Assembly: GCA_963920575.1 (NCBI GenBank)
Contig: OY986966.1
Location: 24,085,717-24,149,716, forward strand
Direction: 5' to 3'
DNA from: Narthecium ossifragum
Lineage: Eukaryota; Streptophyta; Magnoliopsida; Dioscoreales; Nartheciaceae
DNA: 64,000 nt
Part shown: piece after piece, positions 35,046 to 47,155 of the stretch
How positions within the stretch are numbered: position 1 is the stretch's first letter
Layout of the letters: every line of letters starts with the position of its first letter
Translations under genes and position numbers: made by a program
Notes under the pieces: generated by a model
Told to the model about the DNA's origin: nothing
Databases searched by the model: none
Seen by the model: only the letters and a program-made list of their open reading frames with translations

Positions 35046-38000
35046 ATGACCACCAGGTTGAAGAGGGAGGAGTGCCGGCGAACAAAGCACGATGCCGTCT
35101 TCTCCAAGTGGGAGGTTCGTCTTCGTCCATCCGCCAACTCTACCCTAACGATTCAGCTCTTTTTCTTCTCTATATGAATTTCGAATAGTTTCTGGACAAC
35201 CTAAATAAGGCATCGACTTCCTCTATACTGATTTCCAATGATGATTTGTCTGATTAATTAGCTTTTTTGTTTTTTTTTTAGCCGTAGTTCGGACTTTTTT
35301 AGAAGAGAGTCATGGTGATTGCATCAAACTTAGATCTGATCATCTTGGAGTAGTTAGAAGGGTGTATACATCCAGGGCATGATGTGAAAATTTACAGAGA
35401 AGGTCTGATGAGAGTTGTGTATGTTTCTAGGTACCCTGCAACTTGGTACTTTTCCCTTTTTCTCTTTGTTTAGTGAGTTGGGACTTCATCATGTGGCATT
35501 TTACACCGATATGGGGTTTGGTGCATGATTTTATTTGGTTGAATGACAAAATAACATGTTATTCAATTATAAAAGATGGTTGAATGCATTTTATACTGAT
35601 GACATTACAAAACGATTGGGAAGTTCCTGATTATTGCATAGCGTATGGATAGTTAAATTAGGAACTAATACTTAGGTGCTTACCTTTGATTGTAGATGAC
35701 TTCCTCCTTTTCTTCCTCTATTCTCTTCTCGTGCACTTCGCTGCCGAATGCATCACACATATCCCCAAACCCCTCATTATATAGGTTCCTGTCGGCTCAT
35801 CATTTACTGACTGACATAGTAATCAGTGGTGACGACAAATAGGCTGGAAATAGGCGGTCTCAAGTTCCTGAATTTGATTTATTTTTGGTGGCTGCAAATG
35901 GATTTGCCTACCCCAACAACATCAAGAGAAAGAAAGAATAGCAAAGGAAAAAGAACAGCAGGCTCAAAAGCTTGGAGACATCACAATCTCATTTTAGAAA
36001 CATGTTGGATTTGTCCTCAAGCCATAAGAAGAATGGTAGGTCTTTGTCTATAGTAGTGTGTGCTTGTATATACAGGTGAGGTGTTGCACAAATCGACCAG
36101 CCTGCCACAACTCCATACACCATTGTGCAATTGTTTACTACATTGCTGAGTTTTAGGACAGACATCTAGCCTCTCCCAAACCGCCATGTCGTGACACGAT
36201 ATGGGGTTTGGTGCATGCTTTTTCCACATGCAACCTAACAGCATGGCATGGGAGCAACATCCATTCTGCCTCCCCTGTCCAATAGTGGAGTTGAACAATT
36301 ATTTAATGGTCCATGAGTATAGTTACCTATTTTTCTTGTATCTAATATGATCATACCTCAACTAGGTTTTTCTATGCCAGCGGATGCTGTAGTGACAAGA
36401 AAGTCGGAAGTTTTTTCCTGAACTAGCTGATGTATTTGCTTTATGCATCTATATTAGATTTATGGTAATGGGTCATACCATAGACTATACATGCTTCATC
36501 TTGGAGTTTTACTTTATTTTGTGTTTTGTTCACTCTTTCTCTGTCTCTGTCTCTGGCTTCCTCACTCACCAACTCTCTCTCTTTTAATTTGTGTAAGTCA
36601 TTTCAGATTCTCATTGGACAATCTGATTGGGAGGACTATTCTCTAGGCAAGGATGGAGTGGAAAGATATAGGATTTTTAATCTGCCTTTACAATGTTCTT
36701 GTTCTGGTGTCTATGAGCTGGGCATAGCTGCAACAGCCACAAATGAAGGTCGTAAGACCCGCAAGCATGCCTCAGATGACATAATTGTCGTGTATCTTGG
36801 GCAAGCTGATAATGTGAGAACAAGACTCCAGCATTATGGCCGTGCAGGTTCTCATTTGGACCATGGAAATTCAGTTACTTCTCCAGCTAAGTATAAAAGC
36901 CCTTGCCTCCAGCGAGGACCTGGATTATTCAGGGAGATTTTTTCTAGAGGCTATTCTATCATGTTTAGATGGGCTCCTGTAAGTACACATATCTTATCAT
37001 CTTTTACTATCAAATCTGAAGTAATCTTATAGTAGCTTACTGTATGTGCCTATGCTTTTGAATACTATTTGTGTTTACAAAATCTGAATAGGATTGGATA
37101 CTAGAATCGTATTCATAGAGGTCTTGATCACTGTTCCTTTTAAATGTACCATTCTGACTGAATTTTACTTCTCTTATGCAAAATATTTTTATTAGAATAT
37201 TGGAAGTTTGGAACATCGTAGATGGTTATGCTATATACGTTAGCTCTTCTCTTTTATTCATCTGACTCTTGTACGTCTCTGGATGAATTTGAATGGGTTA
37301 GTAGTTCACCTCACCCTAAAGGGTATGCTTAAAATCTCTTACATGACATTATTTGGCTTTGTGATGTATGACAAGTTTGAAATATGTAGGTTTTTAATAG
37401 GTCTTGTAATGATATTTGTTGTGGATATATGGTACAAAAGATCGAGATGAGTTTCACAAATATTTTACTCTTACTATTACTTTTTTGTGAAATTATTATC
37501 ACTAAACCTAGCATGAAACATGTTGGTTTAGGAGATCTTTCTCATGCAATGATGGAGATGGCAATGAGAAAATGATGGGTGATTTGTTCGAAATTATATC
37601 TCAGTTTTGGAAATTTTATTTGAAGCATCTGATTTGAATTTTAACCCCAATCGCCACTAAGCTCCTCCAGTTCTAACTCCCTAAGTAGATAAAGGGGTAA
37701 TTAAGTGGAGCAATTTGGTAAATTGTTTTACAGGGAAAGGTGGTTCCTCATTAAAAGGACCAATGTTAGAGCTCCAACATTACTGTAATGCTCCTTTTAT
37801 AACCTGTGACAATGATCTTGATTTTGATAATTTGATATGGTGAAAGACATATAAATTTGCTACATATCGAATTCTTTCAAGTGTTATAGTGTATCTTTGG
37901 ACAACGCATTTATCATAAAGCTCTGTTTGGTTGGCCGCATTGGGCGATGGGATGCATCCCCTGATACTGCATGATGTGATACAGCCGATTTGGCAGTATC

Positions 38001-39581
38001 ACGTGATGCAGCATCAGGCGATGCTGCATTGCCCGATGCGGTGACCGAACCGTCCTTTGATCGATGATATATGAGTAGGTTGGATCTGAAAAATTGTTCA
38101 AAGTGCGATGTGTCTACAAGATTGGTAGAGTGCTAAAAAGGTACATCCATTATGATGGATGGGTGGTCATGCCCTTGCCTAGAATTATTCTAATTAACCA
38201 CATTCGCAGTATTGTTGGAGCTCAGACATGTGTGTCCACTTGATGGCTACAATGGAGCTTATCCTCCTTTCGCAGTTATTTGTTTATCATTTTGCTTCTC
38301 TCAAATATCCTTTTACTCTTACTAGGGTTAGAGTGAGAGTTTGGTAGGGATTGGTGGTTTTAGGGTCTATTTTTCATATAATCTTTTCAAGTGAATTACA
38401 ACGTTAAATCAATAGCCCATCAATTTTCAGTACTATCTCTATACAGAACATCAAAAGCTCAATTAAACAAACATTTTTCATGCTAAGATATATGATAACT
38501 AGGGTTGAATATGCTTTATTACCCTCAAATCTGAGGATTAATACACTAAATTATGCCACCTTTTTTGCCTCCATTTCAACCACCAGCTCCATATGCTTGT
38601 CCCTGCCTTCTATTACCAGTGATGATGTTGCACCCCCACCGAGCACGGCTCAGATTATTGACCATCATGAATCTTTGCTTATATGCTCAGCTAACTCTTC
38701 TTGACTGCTGCCAGATGGTAAATAAAAAAGAAGCTGAAAAGACAGAGGCTCAGCTGCTGGGGGTCTTTGATTACGCATGGAATACACGTGGAAATGGTGC
38801 TTGCCGCCGTGATGACGTCCTTGTTAAATTAGATAAGACATTTACCAGTTCCATCTTCTCCTTTTTCAGAATTATTCAGCACGTGAAACATCCAAAATTT
38901 GGTATGAAAGTTGGGATCAATATCAATGCAAGCATGCCAAAAAACAAAGCCGAGTCTGATGATTTGAAAGGTTTTCACATTCCTGGCATTCGAAAATGTG
39001 TTAAAACCCAGCCTCAACCTAACAGAGGCAGCAGTCTCCGTGGATATAGCAATATCTGTGGAGTTGTCCTCAATGATGGTTCTGTTTGTGAAAACATGCC
39101 TACCTTAGGAAGAAAAAGGTGCCTGCAACATAAAGGAATGAGATTAGCCAGTATTATTTCTGTGAAAATCACAGGTATCACAACGGCAGAAGGGACTATA
39201 GATGTTTGTGGTATATGCTTGGAAGATGGCTCTACTTGTTTAGAGCCTCCCGTCTATGGAAGAAAGAGATGCCAACTACATAAAGGAAGAGGTATAATTA
39301 GTTGCAGGAAGGCAAAAGGGTTGCAGTTCAGTGAAAATCCAGTTGATGATAAGGGTTTTCTTATCAAGACAGCAGAGTATAAATTTCTGAATCCACAGCT
39401 TTATGAACAAGAAACATCCCGCGGCCTAGAACAGAAGTATACTATTTGTGGAGTGGTCCTTGGAGATGGATTAGTTTGTAGGGTTATGCCTAACTCAGGA
39501 AGAAAGAGATGTGAATTGCACGAAGGGCAAAGGGTTACTGGGACCAGGCGAGTGGCAAAGACAGAAGGTGGAACAACCTGA
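35046..39581 (+). CDS. EFFECTOR OF TRANSCRIPTION / HRT-type zinc protein, three exons
   Basis: Exons: 35046-35114, 36607-36978 and 38715-39581, all GT-AG, phase 0, total 435 codons. Exon 1 encodes MTTRLKREECRRTKHDAVF and SKWE, the conserved ET N-terminus. Exon 2 (residues 24-147) carries ILIGQSDWEDY and the GIY-YIG-like core, GVYELGI (57) and VYLGQAD (about 85) with RTRLQHYGR. Exon 3 holds three zinc-binding repeats C-x9-C-x9-RC-x2-H(K/E) at residues about 262-287, 312-337 and 392-417 (RKRCLQHKG, RKRCQLHKG, RKRCELHEG). ET/HRT proteins are plant-specific nuclear DNA-binding regulators linked to gibberellin responses, with the GIY-YIG fold suggesting nicking activity. The GTTCGT donor of exon 1 is not a strong consensus. 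The 5' flank is only about 180 bp before a MULE terminus. No breaks were seen. Confidence 0.9.
37923..38053. mobile_element. Short MITE in ET intron 2
   Basis: About 130 bp with imperfect terminal inverted repeats: CTGTTTGGTTGGCCGCATTG at the left and, inverted, ACGGTTCGGTCACCGCATCG at the right. The interior is rich in GATGCA/TGCATC and nearly folds on itself. TSD not certain. Confidence 0.6.
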
Positions 39582-41429
39582 GTATATAACTTTTCTGAGA
39601 AGTTCGATCTCTGTGGAGCTTTGAAAAAGGTTATGCTAATAAGGCTTGGCGACGAACCAAATTTGCTCTGAATTCATCATTCATGGGGAGAATGATGAGC
39701 AGAGAAAAGGAAGACGAGAAGAGAAGAGAAGAAAAGAAGATGATGATGATGATTTGGCATAATCAGGAATATCTATAGCTGACAAACTCTGAGTTTAGCG
39801 ATTAGTTAATAGAATTGCTGAAGGTAAGGCTTTGATGGTTGTGTTGGATTGGTCGTCGTGGTGTGCCCATCAGCAGGAACCTTGTGTGCCTTGGGAGAGA
39901 GAGATTTGAAGGTTAACACAAGCAGAGAAGGATCCAGAACAAAAGAAGCGTCTTTTGTTATGCTGTAGATTTGGAAGTAGTATGCTTGTTAACATATTCT
40001 TTTCAGGCATTTGAAAGGAAAACGTGGAAAGACAAAAGTTGAGATCACCTAATTCGTTTAGAAATAATTGATCAATCGGCAGTCAACTCCAAACAATGCT
40101 GAAGAACACTATCGAGTTTGGAAAGTTAATTTGGACTTGATTTTAGAATTGTAGCAGCGAACCAGTGAGTATATGCTGTGCTAGTTCGTTACATTTAATT
40201 ATACTTTGTACCTATATAATGTTATAAAACTGAAACATCTTGTTGAGTAGATGATCCGAGTATATGAAAGTCTAATATAAACGTGGTGGCACAATCTTCA
40301 TGCATAATTCTGTTAGTTGATATCTGTTCTTACTCCATATTTTCCTGTCACTTTGGCATTGTTTATTGATGGACGTACTTAAGTTGGCATCCAATTTATG
40401 TTTCTTGTTTCTGGGATCCATGATCTTTGTATCTGAACATGGTCATATTGATCCTTGCATGTTGAAAGTAGAGCTGGGGCCGATTAGCATGCACCTCAAA
40501 CATGAAACATCCTTTGGGAAAGCCATTAATTCCAATACTGACGTTTGCAAGTTTTCTCCACGCCATGACCTCAAGAAAGTTGCTAAATTTGGTGAGCTAA
40601 ATGTCAACCACAAACCACAATATAGTGGTGCATGGGCAGGCGCCTATTCTCTAATGGAAATTTTATTGAAACATTGGTGGGGAATCTAGTCTGCTAAATG
40701 ACCAAGTCAAACCTACTCTCTTGTAACCAAACAACTCTTACAAATGGCAAGTCCAATTGCTACTTTATGAAACGAATGATCAGAAACTTAGGACTCTTTC
40801 CGTCTGAGCAAAGTAATCATCTTGCCATGTTTTAGCAACTGTAAATAGATTACATGGACCACATATGATATGCTTGGAAAGGGGCCATCTTATATTCTTA
40901 TAGCACCTTACCTTAATAAGCCAAATGAAAAGTAGCTTGGCATGCCCATCTGTATTTAGTCCTACCGACACCATTAGTTCACGTACCATGTTGTACTTAT
41001 TGGTCAACATGTCAGATGATGATGTCTGAAACCAACACGTGTGGTCCTCACAATGACATGATTCGCATCAGGACCAGTAGCCTTCCAATAATCCTGAACT
41101 CCCTAGGAAAGAAATCTCATGACTAGGTGGTGACATTTGAACCCAACTCCAAACTCGAACCCAACTCCAAACTCGAACCCGACCCTGCTCATACATGCTG
41201 GGCTCCTAATAATGGTGGCCATGCATCTTCCAACAGCAGCGTGCCATGTTACACCTCGGTGGACCCCACTACATGCAGTGGAGTGGCCAACCCACTTTAA
41301 TAAAAGGTTAGGTGGGTAGCTTCATCATCCAAAATAAATTTCAACCGCTGAAACATCAAAGATCTAATGATATGGCAACGCCAGCTCCCTGTCTGTCCGG
41401 ATTCCTAGAACCCACCAACCCCCCAAGGA
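39582..41429. other. 3' flank of the ET gene, no further gene seen
   Basis: The first few hundred bp are presumably the ET 3' UTR. A triple repeat of CCCAACTCCAAACTCGAA occurs at about 41143-41178. A 107-codon ORF at 40366-40689 has no family resemblance. Confidence 0.4.
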
Positions 41430-42960
41430 GAAATCACTGCTGTCCTTTTTTTATTATAAATAATTAGTGTTTACATCAAAACAAGTAAGCTTATTTACTG
41501 GTACACCACCGTATGATGTTTTAATGTATAAATATTATTTTAAAACGGTTATGGGAGGTTGTGTATATTTGTTAGAGAGGAAATCTAACCGTTGACCGGT
41601 CAAATAGTCAAAGTCAAAATCATATTCCACACTTAAGTATCAGATGATTGCAGTTGAGTTCTACTCTTTCGAATTAACGAACCAGAGATGTCAAGTAATA
41701 TGAAAATCTAGATTAGATCTAATTAAATAATCTAATTATCAAGATTAATTCTAAATTAACCTAAGAAAAGCTTTAAATTATCTAACATTACAGAATTAAT
41801 TAAATAAAGCAGTAAGATCAACCTAAATTACTAAATCCAGAAAATGCATTTAAATCTATTAGAATAACTTAAGCTAAGAAAACAGTAGCTTATTCTAATG
41901 AAAAACAGTAAATAAAGCTTAAAAAACAGAAAACATAAAAGAGACTAATTAAATCTAAATTAATCTTAAAATACTCCTACGATCATGAAGAAAAGAAACA
42001 GTAATCAACAAACTAGTTTAATCTAATCTAAAACTAATTTAACTTAACTAAATCTTCATTAATCTTATATCAAACTATGCGGAAACAAAACAGAAACGGA
42101 CAGAAACGAACAGAAACCATTAATCTAGAACTAAAGAAAAGAAAGGAAAGGAGAAGACTATTAAAATGACTACATTATCTAAATTATACTAAGAAAACAG
42201 TAAAAGAAAGCCATTAATCAAACTGAAAGCTTTATTAATCAACTTACAGGTACAAAAGAAATGAAAGCCATGCTTCAAAGCAGGTTACAGATTGTCGGGG
42301 GGTTTACAGTGGAGAAGAGAAGCTATTTATCTTAGGAACTAAATAACTGCTCCCGCCTTGAGCGTTGATGGCGTAAAAGGGGGAGATCGTGCGTGAACTG
42401 CTCCATAACAGCTTCTCCCACGTCCGTGTCTGGTTGGAGAGTACACGTGGTCGATGCTCGTTCGTTGCATACGTCACGATTATGCTGGCTTACTTATCGT
42501 TTCTTGTCCACGTCATACCTGCATGTGTTTTTTAACCATATTTGGCACACGTGTTAATTGCTTTTGGACGATGATATTAGGTAACATGTCCAATTGTGAC
42601 TTTTGGGCGATTATCGTCCTTAGTCCTTAAATGATGGTGCCATATGGACGATATCGTCCATTTGGTCAATATTCTATCGTCCATTTGGTCGATAGATTCT
42701 ATCGTCCATTTGGTCGATAGATTCTATCGTCCATTTGGTCGATAGATTCTATCGTTCATTTGGTCGATAGGTTTTATCTGGTCGATAAGATTATATGATT
42801 ATCGTCCATTTAGTCATTACTTTTTTTCCTACGTGTCCGTCATTAATGATTTAGCCATTATTTTGGCTAACAATATTGTATAACACTTTTACCCCCTACT
42901 TAGTATATGTTGTATATTTGAGGCATTATATATCTCTATCATCCCTATGATGCAGTTACA
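41430..42960 (-). repeat. Repeat-rich A-biased block, probable LTR remnant
   Basis: Strongly A-rich (41640-42240), then a GC-richer part with GATAAATAGC as a minus-strand TATA candidate (about 42325-42335), and further out on that strand the 25-bp array at 42640-42790. The layout resembles a minus-strand LTR, but I could not find TG/CA ends with a TSD. Confidence 0.35.
42640..42790. repeat. 25-bp minisatellite, about five copies
   Basis: The unit is CGTCCATTTGGTC followed by GATAGATTCTAT; starts are 25 bp apart (CCATT at 42681, 42706, 42731 and 42756). Each unit contains GTCGATAG...CTATCG, so adjacent copies form an inverted repeat (CTATCG/CGATAG). Confidence 0.88.
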
Positions 42961-43139
42961 GGTTGATTGTTTTATTTCCATTTTTGGCGTAATCCATTCA
43001 AATCGAATCCGACGCGATTTGATCGCGACATGATCTACTCCATTTCCTTTTTGTTTTTACGGCACGGTCATCTTCCACTCGGAAACCCTAGCCGATGATC
43101 TACGGAGCGCTCATTTCATCGCCTCTCTGCTTTTGTTGT

Positions 43140-43320
43140 CGTCGATTTCGTTGGTATTCAAGGCTAGTATTCATCTAATCCGTTTTTCTCTGTCGTGAAG
43201 TTTCCTCGGATAGTTTTCATCGACTTTTTAGGGTTTCTTTCTATCGATTTCATTGCTATTCAAGGTTATCTGTGTCTCTCTGTCGTGAAGTTTTTTTCGA
43301 ATAGTTTTTGCTTTCAATCT
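43140..43320 (+). repeat. Diverged tandem duplication in the MULE leader
   Basis: ATCGATTTC(G/A)TTG.TATTCAAGG and TCTCTGTCGTGAAGTTT each occur twice about 100 bp apart. The segment lies upstream of the transposase start at 43830 and is probably 5' leader. Confidence 0.6.
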
Positions 43321-43439
43321 TTGGATATGTGTTCTTTCTAAAGTTTGATGTTAGTATGAGGGTTATTTCTGATTGTTTTTCCATCATATTCATAGGTAAT
43401 TTTGGTGATGTATGTATATAAATTGTTTCCATGCATTTT

Positions 43440-43625
43440 TTTGGTAGGTATTCTCTCTTTTAAAGAGAATACTGAAAACAATAGGCATAGTGATAAATCC
43501 TCTTTGTTCAGAATTCTCTTTTCACAAAGAGAATACTGAAATCCATTCATGTGCATTAATAAAAAGGAGAAAAGAGAATACTGGAGAAGATTGCAACCAT
43601 GCATGGACGTATAAGCAAAAGAGCA
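43440..43625. repeat. GAGAATACTG repeat cluster, left
   Basis: Several copies of AAAGAGAATACTG followed by a CCATTCATG..ATTAAT tail. The same words recur, in the same orientation, at 62390-62770 near the other side of the MULE. Confidence 0.65.
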
Positions 43626-45581
43626 AAAGAGAATAGTGTATGATTTGCTATAGATGCTATGTTAAATACGCGTTGTTGTTTGAGTCTTTTCTCTTTTCTC
43701 TTTTCTCTTTCCTCTGTTCTCTTTCATTTTTCTATTTTCCATTCAATTATTCATGTATCACATTTAATTTGATTCCGGTAAACTGTTTACACTTTGATGA
43801 GTTTGATGAATTTGTGGGCAGGAATAGCAATGAGGGATCCTCTGTTGTTGTTGTGTAAGTATGGTGGAGAGACAACAATTTGGAGATTATGAACTGGCTG
43901 TTCTTTCGAATGGCTTCTAAAACATCTTTGTGTGAAATGGCCTAATCTATCAAGAGAGAATGTACGTATGCATTGTACAATTCCTTAGCATTCGAGAAGC
44001 ATCTTTGCTCCTGATGATGATTTGGAGAGTATGGTTTTGGTAGCATCGTCATTATGTATTGAATGTGTTGAAGTTGATGTTTCGGATAGTAATGGCTTGA
44101 GGGATGGTTGTACAACTGAGGAGGGAAGTTCATATTCTGGTAATCTTATGGATGATATCGAGTATGATCTTCTACCTAGTTTTTGTCCTCATGAAAAAAA
44201 GTCATTGATGAATGTTGGGTGGGATCAAGCTGTTTGTGAGGTTGGCCAAAAATTTGAAGGTGGTGTGAATGAGTTTCGATTGTGTTTGCAGAAGTATACT
44301 ATAGAGTCTGGATATGACTTAAAGTTTATGAGGAATCAATCCACTTGAGTCATAGCAGTGTGCTTGAAGAAGGAGGAGACTGGTTGTGCTTGGATGGTTC
44401 ATGCTACTAGTGAAACCATTAATGGTTGGTTTTATGTGAGAAAGTTCATTAATGTTCATAGTTGTGGTTCAGCTTCTCACTGGGTGAAGTATAGGCGGAT
44501 GAACTCTAATTTGGTTGCAAGTTTGATCAAATATAAGGTGTGTGGTAATGCGACAGTACGTCCTATTGAAGTTGTGCGTCAGTTTCACTCCAATTACGGT
44601 CTCTCGATATCCTATAATCATGCATGGCACGGTGTTGAGAAGGCAAAGCAAGGTGTTTTCGATGATCAAAATCAATCATTTGGAGAATTATCTTGGTATG
44701 TTCAGGCAGCGGCATATGGTAATCATGGTTCTCATTTTGTGCTCAATGTTGATGAGGGTACTGGTCGTTTTAGGAGGTTGTTTCTTTCTTTCAAAGCATG
44801 GATTGATGGTTTCAAATTCTATTGTCCATTATTATTTCTTGATGTCGCTCATTTGAAGGAAAAGTTTGAAGGGCAATTGTTGGCTGCAACAGGCAAGGAT
44901 GGCAATAGAGGTAGGAGTATCTATGTTGTTAGAAGTCATATCTCGATCTTTCATTTTTTATCACAGTAGATAGTTTTCTCTTTTCTCTTTCATATTTTGT
45001 ATTTTCACTTTCCTCTTTTCTCTTTTGTCACTTCTCTCTTTCTGATCTCATACAAAAAATTGATGGTTTAAAGTAATGTTGTAGGTTTGTATCCGCTTGC
45101 ATTCGACATTGTTGATTCTGAGAATGAAGAGAATTGGTTTTGGTTCTTGTAGTGTCTCAAGGCAATATTATCTCCGGATCGTGCTATTACATTTTTTTCG
45201 GATAGGAATATTGGGCTTCTAAATGCTCTGTCTAACGTTTTTCCAAGGCATCATCATGCTTATTGCTTATATCATTTGAAGAATAATTTGAGGGATGCTT
45301 TCAGCCGTAAACGTTGCAGTAAAAGTTTGAAGGATAAAATGTTGTACAGATTTACTAAATGTGCATATGCTCTTACTCTTGAACTTTATGAGACCAAGGT
45401 TGCTGAATTCTTGGCAGAGGACAGGCATGTTGCGGAGAGGTTCTTGCAAAACCTTTCGAAGGAGAATTGGGCAAATGCATTCTTCAAGGGGAAACAATAC
45501 GGTGAGATGAGCTCGGACGCTGCATAATCTTTTAATTCATGGATCATTGATGAACGACATCTTCTATCACCAATATGGTGG

Positions 45582-47141
45582 TGACACGCCTTGAATAGTG
45601 TCGTTACCTTAACAAGGACGCCAAAATTAGAAATTTATAATCATACTAATAACTAACTACTTTATGGGTAGATAGTAGCAAGTCCGAGTCGGTCCACAGG
45701 GAAAACAGGATTAAGCCTAATTACCGTGCATAGTTCTAAATCAAAAGTTAAGGAAGATAGATGATAGTTGGTCTTTTAAACTAAATTGGGAGAATAACAA
45801 TAGGAGAAAAAGCTAGGAAGTTCTAATCCGTAATCGAGAGCTATCTAGGCATTTCTAGGATAAGAGCAATTCAATAAGTTCAAGATGGTTTTCTAGTGTT
45901 GATAGAAGATCGGCTAGGTCCACTATCACTCAACATAGATTCATTAGAAGCCTATGTCGGAATGAAGAACAAATCAGCGGATAATTGGTATGAAAATAAT
46001 CAAAGTGGTTCTAGCACTTTGAGATCGCCTAATCGATAAAGATAAAGAATGAATCGTAGGTTATAATCATAGGTCTTAATGGTTCTAGCATTAAGGCAGT
46101 GGTTCTAACACTCCTATAATCATAAGCTAGGGTTTAGAATCCAATCCAAAGATCTAACATGGTTCTAGCATGAAAGTAACTTGAACAAGTCCTAATCCTA
46201 GCCTCTAACATGCAATGCTCAAAACCAGCGAGCGTAATCTCAGCGTAACTTTCACATCCGAACTCGAAACGAGGCGATTCAAGATTCGTTGGAAAGCTAA
46301 GACAGAGATCTACAACTCTTATGTTTTGAGTTTTCACAAAATCTGGCTGTATACCCACGGAAAAACCGAGACAAGACAGACCGAAATTAGGGCACAAAAA
46401 GCAAACAAAACATTCACCATAAGAACTATTACCAATAGATATATAAAATCCAAATTTAATCCATTAAACCATCATAAAGTACATGCTCAGATCCATAGGA
46501 AAACCGAAATAAACTCCCTATTACATCATAGAATTTCCTAGAATAAAGATTTAGCTACTCATCTTGAAGAAACGATCCATCGGGGAAGGTTGATGACGCG
46601 CTCCCGCCATGGATCTATCTTCAAGACCTAACCCTAATGTTTATGGAGGAAGAAGAACCAAGGAAACACCCAGGAGGAGAGGAAAATTCGCCTATGGGTG
46701 GCTGTCAAAAATCCTCTCCTAACACCTATTTATAGGCCTTAATAAAACCCTAACTCGGATTAGATCTCAGCCCTTTATTTTTCCTCCAGCATCAAATGAG
46801 ATCGATCTCCATTGAGAAGAAGATCGATCTCCTTCGTTCTGCGAACTCTGGATCTGGAATACGCCCGACCAAGATCGATCTCCTTCAGGATGAAGATCGA
46901 TCTCCTTTGCTTCGACTGGACCGCTTCTTGCTGGAATAATGAGATCGATCTTCTTTAGGATGAAGATCGATCTCCTTTACGCAGGATTGCCAGAATCACT
47001 TCGTTTTAGCCCCAAACTTGACCTAACCTTCGTTGAAGGCTCTTATACCTGAAATGCACAATAGACCATCAAAATAGCATTGCTCGGAGGCTAACAGGAC
47101 CTAGTTAAAGGGGCGATTTGTGCACTTTTCACGCGTTATCA
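45582..47141 (-). repeat. 3' LTR of the Athila-like element
   Basis: On the minus strand it runs TGATAACGCGTGAAAAGTGC to GGCGTGTCA. Six GATCGATC palindromes lie at about 46800-46980, and a minus-strand TATA box CCTATAAATAGG lies at about 46728-46739, downstream of them in transcription sense. Confidence 0.95.
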
Positions 47142-47155
47142 CACCCCCCAACTTG
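47142..47155 (-). promoter_or_regulatory. Polypurine tract
   Basis: On the minus strand AAGTTGGGGGGTG immediately precedes the LTR start TGATAAC, where plus-strand DNA synthesis is primed. Confidence 0.8.

Noticed and set aside
35826..36053. 75-codon ORF in ET intron 1 as an extra exon
   Set aside because: Does not fit ET family sequence, and exon 1 (35046-35114) joins exon 2 in frame without it.
40366..40689. 107-codon plus-strand ORF downstream of the ET gene
   Set aside because: No family resemblance and no supporting splice or regulatory signals.
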